A DNA stretch of 6,394 bases from Hyphococcus sp. GTDB lineage: Bacteria; Pseudomonadota; Alphaproteobacteria; Caulobacterales; Parvularculaceae. The stretch spans positions 1-6,394 of the forward strand of contig BQJH01000169.1 of assembly GCA_021604605.1 (NCBI GenBank). The letters run 5' to 3'. The stretch's first letter is position 1. The number at the start of each line of letters is the position of its first letter. Both the position numbers and the translations under genes were made by a program. Under the pieces are notes generated by a model. That model did not search any database and was not told the DNA's origin. It was given only the letters and a program-made list of their open reading frames with translations. Shown here one piece after another: positions 1 through 5,149 of the stretch.

Positions 1-5
1 GAAGC

Positions 6-80
6 TGGTGCTGCCGGAGAGATTCGAACTCTCGACCTCCCCCTTACCAAGGGGGTGCTCTACCCCTGAGCCACGGCAGC
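6..80 (-). tRNA. tRNA-Thr (anticodon GGT), with encoded CCA
   Basis: Read on the minus strand, the gene begins GCTGCCG at 80 and ends CGGCAGC, giving a perfect seven-pair acceptor stem, then discriminator A (position 9) and an encoded CCA (positions 8-6). The anticodon arm is a G/C-rich stem around the loop TTGGTAA, so the anticodon is GGT, which reads threonine codons ACC and ACU. The T arm carries the usual GTTCGAATC and the D arm has GCTCAGGGGTAGAGC. Without CCA the gene is 72 bases. The loop and stem resemble other bacterial tRNA-Thr(GGT). All arms are intact, so it should be functional. No terminator can be judged because only five bases remain to its left. Confidence 0.97.
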
Positions 81-173
81 GAACCAAAGAGCGGGGCGTC
101 TGTTTTCGTTCTTAGCCCCGTTTAGAAGGCGGCGGTATAGCGCGGGGGGAAGCCCAAGGGAAGCCGGTATTGA

Positions 174-554
174 TTAAAACCCGAAGGGTTCCAAAATTTC
201 CGGGCCAACGCGTTTTGGTTTGCGGCTTTCCGCATCGATCAGGCACCAGGTGGTCAACACCTTGGCGGCGAAACGCGGCGCGCCCGGTTTTCTGATGTCG
301 ATATGGCGTTCATAGCGCGGGCCGGAGGCAGCGCCGAGCCAGGTGCGGATTTCAGCCGTCTCGCCTGCCTTTATCTCGTCGCGATAATCGATCTCGTGAC
401 GCAGCGCGATCCAGACATATTTCGAGACTAGCGCATCGCTGGCAATGGTCCGCCAATGGGCGACGGCAATATCCTGCGCCCAGACCAGATAGACCGCGTT
501 ATTCACATGGCCCAACTCGTCAATGTCGCTCTCCTGTGCGGTGCGGGTCATCAT
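174..554 (-). CDS. Acyl-CoA thioesterase, hotdog fold (4HBT/YbgC-like)
   Basis: A 126-residue single-domain hotdog thioesterase, expected to be cytoplasmic and to hydrolyse acyl-CoA or acyl-ACP thioesters. The substrate cannot be read from sequence. The family signature is clear near the N-terminus: DIDELGHVNNAVYLVW at residues 10-25, where the first Asp occupies the position of the catalytic acid in YbgC-type enzymes and HVNNxxY forms the active-site helix start. A later RHEIDYRDEIKAGE stretch (52-65) matches the next beta strands. The start is ATGATG at 554/551, with no convincing Shine-Dalgarno sequence. The frame stays open upstream (including an in-frame Phe-Thr that family members often have at their N-terminus), but no ATG, GTG or TTG is found there back to the small ORF at 628, so the protein is slightly short at the N-terminus. 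It lies 73 bases downstream of the microprotein gene on the same strand and may share its transcript. Confidence 0.88.
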   Translation of the reverse strand: MMTRTAQESDIDELGHVNNAVYLVWAQDIAVAHWRTIASDALVSKYVWIALRHEIDYRDEIKAGETAEIRTWLGAASGPRYERHIDIRKPGAPRFAAKVLTTWCLIDAESRKPKRVGPEILEPFGF

Positions 555-627
555 CGCGGCGGACGTGAAATCTTCAGCGCGCGTGAGGTTGCCGGTCAGT
601 GGACGTAGAGCGTTAATTGGGGCGCCC

Positions 628-705
628 TCAAAAAATAACGAAGTACAAAATTGCGACGATAATGATAACAGCCAAGATTTTTGCCGGCGTAGGTATATTC
701 TTCAT
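628..705 (-). CDS. Small single-pass membrane microprotein, 25 residues (unrecognised)
   Basis: A short ORF in an otherwise gene-poor stretch. The minus strand has AGGGG (713-717), a seven-base spacer, then ATG at 705, which is the best ribosome site seen anywhere in the window. The peptide starts MKNIPTPAKILAV and continues with almost purely hydrophobic residues (Ile, Val, Ala, Leu, Tyr, Phe) to the stop TGA at 628. The only charges are Lys2 and Lys9, so the likely topology is N-terminus in, one helix across the inner membrane, and almost nothing outside. I do not recognise a family and assign no function. Reasons to believe it: ribosome site, hydrophobic design with positively charged N-terminal side, and position upstream of a same-strand gene. 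Reason for doubt: 25 codons can arise by chance, and no homologue search was possible. Confidence 0.55.
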   Translation of the reverse strand: MKNIPTPAKILAVIIIVAILYFVIF

Positions 706-777
706 TTTGTCACCCCTCGGTTGGTTATGTTCCAAACCTTACATAGGCTTGCTTCTGGCGTCGAGTTTGGAGATTCC

Positions 778-825
778 CTAAAATGAGCGTAATCTTTTAC
801 AAATGACGCGCGCAAATAAACCCAT
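778..825 (-). CDS. Possible 15-residue micro-ORF with Shine-Dalgarno (speculative)
   Basis: On the minus strand AGAGG (833-837) is followed by a seven-base spacer and ATG at 825, opening a 15-codon frame, MGLFARVICKRLRSF, that ends in TAG at 778. The peptide is short and cationic (two Lys/Arg clusters) with hydrophobic residues between them. It lies 72 bases upstream of the 25-residue membrane ORF on the same strand, so it could be a leader ORF of the same transcript. The ribosome site is good, but an ORF this short is easily accidental. It is recorded because nothing else explains this stretch. Confidence 0.2.
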   Translation of the reverse strand: MGLFARVICKRLRSF

Positions 826-859
826 ATTTACACCTCTCTAAATAAGCCATAGGCCCTGC

Positions 860-887
860 TTGACCCCTTCGTCTCTAAAGCTATGGT
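860..887 (+). promoter_or_regulatory. Predicted sigma-70 type promoter for the murA run
   Basis: TTGACC at 860-865 matches five of six bases of the -35 consensus. After a 16-base spacer, TATGGT at 882-887 matches four of six bases of the -10 consensus. The transcription start would fall near 894-896, essentially on the ATG of the next gene (896), which has no Shine-Dalgarno sequence. The mRNA would therefore be leaderless or nearly so, a mode of initiation known to be common in some alphaproteobacteria. This also argues against using the in-frame TTG at 860 as a start, since it lies inside the -35 box. Confidence 0.5.
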
Positions 888-895
888 CCGCCGCC

Positions 896-1120
896 ATGCC
901 TAAGCAATCTACCGATAATGACAAACCACAGGATGGCCGGGAAGGCGCCGTGAAAAAGCCTATGCCCGAGGATACTGGGTCAGATGGGGCTAAGGACGGT
1001 AACAAGGCCGGCAAAGCGAAAAGCAGCGACCGCGAGGCGCGCTTGGCTGAGGCGTTGCGTCAGAATTTGCGGCGGCGCAAGGCCCCGCCAGAAGTGAGCC
1101 AGGATAAGAAAGAAGACTAG
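896..1120 (+). CDS. Small charged protein preceding murA (hypothetical, 74 aa)
   Basis: A 74-residue, very hydrophilic protein. Residues 1-45 are low complexity (Asp, Lys, Gly, Pro, Asn) and probably disordered. The C-terminal part, SDREARLAEALRQNLRRRK (about residues 44-62), is predicted to be a basic amphipathic helix. Short alphaproteobacterial proteins ending in a similar RLAEALRxNLxRRK helix exist and have no known function that I can name; an RNA- or membrane-surface-binding role would be conjecture. No signal peptide or membrane segment is present. The ATG at 896 is preferred over an in-frame TTG at 860 because the latter overlaps a predicted -35 box. Its stop codon TAG directly abuts the murA ATG, so the two genes are almost certainly cotranscribed and probably translationally coupled. 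Confidence 0.75.
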   Translation: MPKQSTDNDKPQDGREGAVKKPMPEDTGSDGAKDGNKAGKAKSSDREARLAEALRQNLRRRKAPPEVSQDKKED

Positions 1121-2380
1121 ATGGACAAGTTAGCGATTATTGGCGGGCGCCCGCTTTACGGAGAGATACCGATCAGCGGCGCCAAGAACTCAGCCTTGAA
1201 GGTCATGGCGGCGTCGCTTCTGTGTGAAGAAGCGCTGACACTGACCAATGTTCCGCGACTGGCCGACGTTGATATGCTCTTGCGCCTGCTGGAACAGCAT
1301 GGCGTTGAGGCCATGTTTGAAGGCTCAACCCTGTCTCTGACCGCGGGGACCATCACCTCTACTGAGGCGCCATATGATCTGGTGCGTAAAATGCGCGCGA
1401 GTTTCAACGTGTTGGGACCGCTTCTTGCGCGTGAAGGCAAGGCGAAGGTCTCTCTGCCGGGTGGTTGTGCTATCGGCGCGCGACCGGTTGATCTGCATCT
1501 TAAAGCGCTTGAGGCGATGGGCGCCAAGATTGAGCTTGATGAAGGCTATGTTTTTGCTGAAGCGCCGGGCGGCTTAAAAGGGGCTGTTGTCTCGTTGCCC
1601 TTCGTGTCGGTTGGCGCAACGGAACACACCATGCTCGCGGCCGTTCTGGCGAAGGGTGCAACGACAATCGAGAATGCGGCGCGTGAACCGGAGATTACGG
1701 ACCTTGCCAATTGCCTGAATGCGATGGGGGCGAAAGTCTCAAACGCGGGGCAGGCGACGATTACCATTGAGGGCGTCGACCGTCTGCACGGCGCGTCCCA
1801 TGCAGTTTTGCCGGACCGGATTGAAACCGGCGCCTATGTGATGGCCGTCGGCGCCACGGGCGGTGAGTTGACCCTTACGGGAACGGACGCCTCGCTACTT
1901 GGCGCTGCGTTGCCGGTGCTGGAAGAGGCGGGGCTTATTATCGAGAATGGCGAAAACATGTTGCGCGTGAAGCAACCGCGTGAGCGCTGTAAAGCCGTGA
2001 ACATCGTGACGCAGCCATTTCCCGGTTTCCCGACGGATTTACAGGCGCAGTTCATGGCGTTGATGACAACCGCTGATGGCGTCTCGACGATTAAGGAAAC
2101 TATTTTCGAAAACCGGTTCATGCACGCACCAGAGCTGTCGCGTATGGGCGCGAAGATCTCCGTTGACGGACAAACGGCGACTGTGCGCGGGGTTGAGCGG
2201 CTAAAGGGCGCCCCCGTCATGGCGACGGATTTGCGCGCTTCCATGTCGCTGGTGATCGCCGGGCTTTGCGCTGAAGGGCAAACCATGGTCAATCGTGTCT
2301 ACCATCTTGATCGTGGCTTTGAACGTCTCGAAGAGAAGCTTCAAAATTGCGGCGCCTTGATCGAGCGCGTAAAAGACTAA
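1121..2380 (+). CDS. murA: UDP-N-acetylglucosamine 1-carboxyvinyltransferase
   Basis: MurA transfers the enolpyruvyl group of phosphoenolpyruvate to the 3'-hydroxyl of UDP-GlcNAc, the first committed cytoplasmic step of peptidoglycan synthesis. The protein is 419 residues, the normal full length. Key residues align with E. coli MurA at an offset of about +1: Lys22-Asn23 in ISGAKNSAL, Arg92 in KMRASF, catalytic Cys116 in GGCAIGARPVDLHL, Arg121 in the same motif, Asp306 in FPTDLQAQF and Arg398 in HLDRGFERLEEKL. Cys116 is the residue alkylated by fosfomycin in Cys-type enzymes, so this enzyme should be of the fosfomycin-sensitive type. Both inside-out alpha/beta domains are present. The ATG follows the TAG of the upstream gene with no gap; purine-rich AAGAAAGAAG just before it could serve as a weak ribosome site. 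A DUF2948 gene follows after 40 bases. Confidence 0.98.
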   Translation: MDKLAIIGGRPLYGEIPISGAKNSALKVMAASLLCEEALTLTNVPRLADVDMLLRLLEQHGVEAMFEGSTLSLTAGTITSTEAPYDLVRKMRASFNVLGPLLAREGKAKVSLPGGCAIGARPVDLHLKALEAMGAKIELDEGYVFAEAPGGLKGAVVSLPFVSVGATEHTMLAAVLAKGATTIENAAREPEITDLANCLNAMGAKVSNAGQATITIEGVDRLHGASHAVLPDRIETGAYVMAVGATGGELTLTGTDASLLGAALPVLEEAGLIIENGENMLRVKQPRERCKAVNIVTQPFPGFPTDLQAQFMALMTTADGVSTIKETIFENRFMHAPELSRMGAKISVDGQTATVRGVERLKGAPVMATDLRASMSLVIAGLCAEGQTMVNRVYHLDRGFERLEEKLQNCGALIERVKD

Positions 2381-2404
2381 TCTGTTTAAGCTGGAATACT
2401 GACT

Positions 2405-2410
2405 AGAGGT
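2405..2410 (+). promoter_or_regulatory. Ribosome binding site that sets a TTG start
   Basis: AGAGGT lies ten bases before TTG at 2421. The first in-frame ATG (2457) would remove the LRNYKALRL strand at the N-terminus, which matches the usual beginning of DUF2948 proteins, so this site supports the TTG start. Confidence 0.5.
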
Positions 2411-2420
2411 AAGAAAACCA

Positions 2421-2873
2421 TTGTCCTCGTTGAGAAACTATAAGGCCCTTCGCCTGATGGCGAGTGATCAGGATGATTTGAGCGTGATCTCAGCCTGCCT
2501 GCAGGATGCCGTCGCTAAGCTGGGTGATTTTGCTTACCTGCCGGAAGAGCGGCGTTTTGCCTTTGTGATGAACCGTTTCCTTTGGGAGTGTGCGGGGAAA
2601 CGCAAAGCAGGGCCGTTTGCGCGGGTCCGGGCGGGCGCGCATTTTGACGATGTCTTGTCGGTACAGTTTCAGCATTTGCGTAATGACGCGAAAGACGCAG
2701 TTGTTGAACTATTGTCTCTGCGATTTGAACCGGGGGAAGATGGTGCAGGCGAGATCATCTTCGATTTTTCCGGCGGCGGCATTATCCGGCTCACTGTTGA
2801 GAGCATCAACGCCTATATGTCTGACATCTCAGACCCGTGGCGGACACGCGCTAAACCAAAACACGAAGCATAG
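2421..2873 (+). CDS. DUF2948 family protein
   Basis: A 150-residue protein of the alphaproteobacterial DUF2948 family, whose function is not known to me. Recognisable family blocks, in order, are KALRLMASDQDDLSVISACL (8-27) leading into LQDAV (27-31), RRFAFVMNRFLWE (44-56), VELLSLRFEPGEDG (95-108) and DFSGGGIIRLTVESINAYM (115-133) with a terminal DPW. No signal peptide or membrane segment is visible, so a soluble cytoplasmic protein is expected. The start is TTG, chosen because of AGAGGT ten bases upstream and because the family-like N-terminal strand begins before the first ATG. It is 40 bases behind murA and upstream of hisD; members of this family commonly sit between exactly these two genes, which supports the identification but does not reveal a role. 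The link to hisD is interrupted here by an inverted repeat pair. Confidence 0.88.
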   Translation: MSSLRNYKALRLMASDQDDLSVISACLQDAVAKLGDFAYLPEERRFAFVMNRFLWECAGKRKAGPFARVRAGAHFDDVLSVQFQHLRNDAKDAVVELLSLRFEPGEDGAGEIIFDFSGGGIIRLTVESINAYMSDISDPWRTRAKPKHEA

Positions 2874-2888
2874 AAACTGTTCCCTCTA

Positions 2889-3036
2889 CCGCTCATCCCG
2901 GCGAAAGCCGGGATCCATAGCGGTTAAATTCCCAGCTTTGTTCTTGTTCGGTTGGCTACGATCAGTGAAACTTAAATGTTGGTTTTGATGGATCGTTTAT
3001 GCAACTCTGGATTCCGGCTTTCGCAGGAATGAGCGG
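2889..3036. repeat. Inverted REP-like repeat pair (REPIN/MITE-like element)
   Basis: Two 29-base copies face each other across 90 bases. The left copy (2889-2917) has the core ATCCCGGCGAAAGCCGGGAT, a perfect eight-pair hairpin with a GAAA loop. The right copy (3008-3036) is its reverse complement with 26 of 29 bases identical; its own hairpin has one mismatch. The outer ends of both copies read CCGCTCAT on their own strand. Similar 'CATCCCGGCGAAAGCCGGGATCC' type repeats are widespread in proteobacterial intergenic regions and give the spurious peptide IPAKAGIQ when translated. The pair resembles a REPIN, meaning two REP sequences in inverted orientation spread as a unit by a transposase encoded elsewhere. 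Here it fills most of the gap between the DUF2948 gene and hisD and contains no gene. The inner 90 bases are not palindromic. Confidence 0.8.
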
Positions 3037-3060
3037 ACATTGCGTTTGTGTGTAAATGAT

Positions 3061-4371
3061 ATGAAAGAACAAAAAGTGGGTGTAAAATTTCTTCGGCAAT
3101 CTGATGCGGATTTTGCCTCTGCCTTTGCTGCATTTATCGCTCAGGATCGGGATAACGGCGCTGACGTCAGCGAGGTCGTGCGCGGTGTCATCAAGGCTGT
3201 GCGTCGTGACGGCATGGCGGCGGTTGAGAAATATACAAAAGAGTTTGACCATTTTGATTTAAAAGAGCGCTCTGTCGCGGTAACTCGTGACGAGATTGAT
3301 CGCGCTGAAGCAGAGTGTCACGCGGATGATCTGGCTGCGCTGGAATTTGCTGCGGCGCGCATCAAATCCTACCATGAAAAACAATTACCTCTTGATGAGC
3401 GCTATACGGATGAGCTGGGCGTCACATTAGGCTGGCGCTGGACGTGTGTTGATGCGGCCGGGCTTTATGCGCCGGGGGGTAGGGCGGCTTACCCATCCAG
3501 CGTGTTGATGAACGCGATCCCGGCAAAGGTTGCGGGCGTGAAGCGCCTCGCCATGGTCACGCCAACACCAAACAACGAGATGAACCCGCTCGTGTTGGCC
3601 GCAGCGAAACGCGCGGGCATTGATGAGATTTACCGGATTGGCGGGGCGCAGGCGATTGCAGCGCTCGCTTATGGCGCTGGGTCCATCGCCCCAGTTGATG
3701 TGATTGTTGGGCCCGGCAACGCCTATGTGGCGGAAGCCAAACGGCAGGTTTTTGGTGTTGTGGGTATCGACAGTGTCGCCGGACCATCGGAGATTTTGGT
3801 TGTTGCAGACGGAAAAAATGACCCGGACTGGATTGCCGCGGATCTCCTGAGTCAGGCAGAGCATGACCCATCCTCCCAGAGTGTTCTGATTACGGATGAT
3901 GAAGAATTTGCCGGGCGCGTGAGCGACGCCGTCAACACTCAACTCGCGGCGAGTTCGCGCCAGGAGATCGCCGCCGCTGCATGGGAAAATAATTCTGCGA
4001 TCATTATTGTAGGAGCCTTGGACGAGGCGCCAGCATTGGTTGATGCAATTGCGCCGGAGCACCTTGAACTGGCGATTGATGATCCGGAAACCATGCTTGG
4101 TAAAATTCGCCACGCCGGGGCGATTTTCCTTGGGCGACATACGCCGGAAGCTGTTGGTGATTATGTAGCGGGACCGGACCATGTGTTGCCGACCGCACGG
4201 GCGGCGCGTTATGCGTCAGGCCTTTCAGTGTTGGATTTTATGAAGCGCACATCGATTATTGGTTGTGATCAAGCGGCGCTCGCAAAGATAGGCCCGGCGG
4301 CGGCAAAGCTGGCCGATGCAGAAGGCTTGCCGAGCCATGCGGAGTCAGTGCGGGTTCGGTTGAAAGAGTAG
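3061..4371 (+). CDS. hisD: Histidinol dehydrogenase
   Basis: HisD oxidises L-histidinol to L-histidine through histidinal with two NAD+, the last two steps of histidine synthesis, in the cytoplasm as a zinc-dependent homodimer. The product is 436 residues from the ATG at 3061, normal for the family. Visible hallmarks are GGRAAYPSSVLMNAIPAKVA (139-158), the signature around IVGPGNAYVAEAKRQV (215-230) with AGPSEILVVAD (240-250), the catalytic Glu333-His334 in APEHLEL, and the four zinc ligands Gln265, His268, Asp367 and His426. No Shine-Dalgarno sequence precedes the ATG. An in-frame TTG at 3040 and GTG at 3076 are alternatives; the conserved region begins only after residue 8, so GTG 3076 is a real possibility. 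The repeat pair ends 24 bases before the ATG and may have replaced the native upstream region. UPF0262, which I associate with the position after hisD in related genomes, is absent. Confidence 0.96.
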   Translation: MKEQKVGVKFLRQSDADFASAFAAFIAQDRDNGADVSEVVRGVIKAVRRDGMAAVEKYTKEFDHFDLKERSVAVTRDEIDRAEAECHADDLAALEFAAARIKSYHEKQLPLDERYTDELGVTLGWRWTCVDAAGLYAPGGRAAYPSSVLMNAIPAKVAGVKRLAMVTPTPNNEMNPLVLAAAKRAGIDEIYRIGGAQAIAALAYGAGSIAPVDVIVGPGNAYVAEAKRQVFGVVGIDSVAGPSEILVVADGKNDPDWIAADLLSQAEHDPSSQSVLITDDEEFAGRVSDAVNTQLAASSRQEIAAAAWENNSAIIIVGALDEAPALVDAIAPEHLELAIDDPETMLGKIRHAGAIFLGRHTPEAVGDYVAGPDHVLPTARAARYASGLSVLDFMKRTSIIGCDQAALAKIGPAAAKLADAEGLPSHAESVRVRLKE

Positions 4372-4412
4372 GCAGCTCGGGAAATATTAAATCTACTCAA
4401 AGTTTTCTGTGG

Positions 4413-5048
4413 TTATAGTTCAATATTTTGTGAGTAAATTGTAAATTCTTCGAGTAAATATAGAGATCGTTTTGACCATTCAGTTGGTTTGTCACGTATA
4501 TGAGGAATCCTCAAGAGCACAGCTATTTGTGCGGCTTCAGCGACAGTAAGTTTATCAACTGTTTTGTTAAAAATTGAGTCTGCTGCAACAGTAATGTTGA
4601 ATTCACCATTTCCAAAATATGCATTTTCTAGCCAGTACCGTAATAAAACCCTTTCGTTGAAACGGCGTTCAAGTTGGCATGCTGCAAATTGGCCTCTTAC
4701 TATCGAATGCACTGAGCGTTCCATCGAGTCTTGTTTAGTCACTCCTTTCACAACAAAGTATGAAATGCGTGCATTACCAGCGCGGTGTGTGTGTAATAAG
4801 TTATCCCAAACTGCACTTAATGATGGGCATAGGAATCGTTTATGATTCCATGTCTGCCTAAATTCAGAGAATACTATTACTTTTTCAGCTTGATTTAACG
4901 CTTCTGTAGGTGGGTTTGTTAGAACGATTTCATCTGCTGTATTTTTTAGAAAATTGCGCGCTTCATGCCAAATTGAGCCAAGATAGACGATAGGTACTAT
5001 TGGCGCCAAAAGCAGAAACAACTTAGCTAAACAAATTATGGTTTTCAT
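4413..5048 (-). CDS. Membrane-anchored degenerate GT51 transglycosylase-like protein
   Basis: A 211-residue protein. Residues 5-24 form one hydrophobic N-terminal segment, most likely a signal anchor placing the rest in the periplasm. The C-terminal half matches the peptidoglycan glycosyltransferase (GT51) domain of class A PBPs and MtgA: LERRFNERVLLRYWLENAYF (126-145) followed by GNG corresponds to the family pattern LE..YsKdeILelYLN.iYFGnG, and KLTVAEAAQIAVLLRIP (166-182) to LtlaEaAlLAgLpqaP. The first half is poor: the EDxxFxxHxG motif is absent (SEFRQTWNH at 61-69 may be its remnant), GGSTITQQ is not seen, and the RKxxE motif aligns with IVRG, so both catalytic glutamates seem lost. Catalysis is therefore doubtful; a binding or regulatory pseudoenzyme is one inference, gene decay another, though the frame is intact. 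Base composition is far more AT-rich than its neighbours, suggesting acquisition. A stop lies two codons before this ATG, fixing the start. Confidence 0.72.
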   Translation of the reverse strand: MKTIICLAKLFLLLAPIVPIVYLGSIWHEARNFLKNTADEIVLTNPPTEALNQAEKVIVFSEFRQTWNHKRFLCPSLSAVWDNLLHTHRAGNARISYFVVKGVTKQDSMERSVHSIVRGQFAACQLERRFNERVLLRYWLENAYFGNGEFNITVAADSIFNKTVDKLTVAEAAQIAVLLRIPHIRDKPTEWSKRSLYLLEEFTIYSQNIEL

Positions 5049-5149
5049 GAATTGTTTTCATCTAAGGCAGTACGTATTTACAGAGTATGATACAAATACA
5101 GAGCGTTTTATGGCCAACATTGTGTTCATTTCTGGCTTCAGCGCAAAAA

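Noticed and set aside
92..120. CGGGGC/GCCCCG inverted repeat between the thioesterase and the tRNA gene, as a terminator
   Set aside because: Six pairs with a 17-base loop and no run of T after the stem; too weak to call a terminator.
523..786. 87-codon plus-strand ORF across the thioesterase start and the gap
   Set aside because: It overlaps the thioesterase N-terminus and the microprotein on the opposite strand, has no recognisable domain and no ribosome site.
555..895. CRISPR, riboswitch or structured RNA in the gene-poor stretch
   Set aside because: There are no direct repeats and I could not find a conserved riboswitch core or strong stems; the small ORFs and the promoter are the only supportable content.
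1156..2292. Several antisense and out-of-frame ORFs inside murA
   Set aside because: All are shadows of murA, which is full length with every catalytic residue present.
2962..3252. 96-codon minus-strand ORF containing IPAKAGIQ
   Set aside because: IPAKAGIQ is the familiar spurious translation of the REP-like repeat, and the rest is antisense to the hisD start.
3427..4182. 251-codon open frame antisense to hisD
   Set aside because: It lies wholly within the well-supported hisD gene and shows no family motif; long antisense frames are expected in high-G+C coding DNA.
4372..4412. Terminator between the convergent hisD and GT51-like genes
   Set aside because: I looked for a stem followed by a T run on either strand and found none.
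4564..4845. 93-codon plus-strand ORF antisense to the GT51-like gene
   Set aside because: The minus-strand frame has a membrane anchor and GT51 motifs; the opposite frame has no recognisable features.
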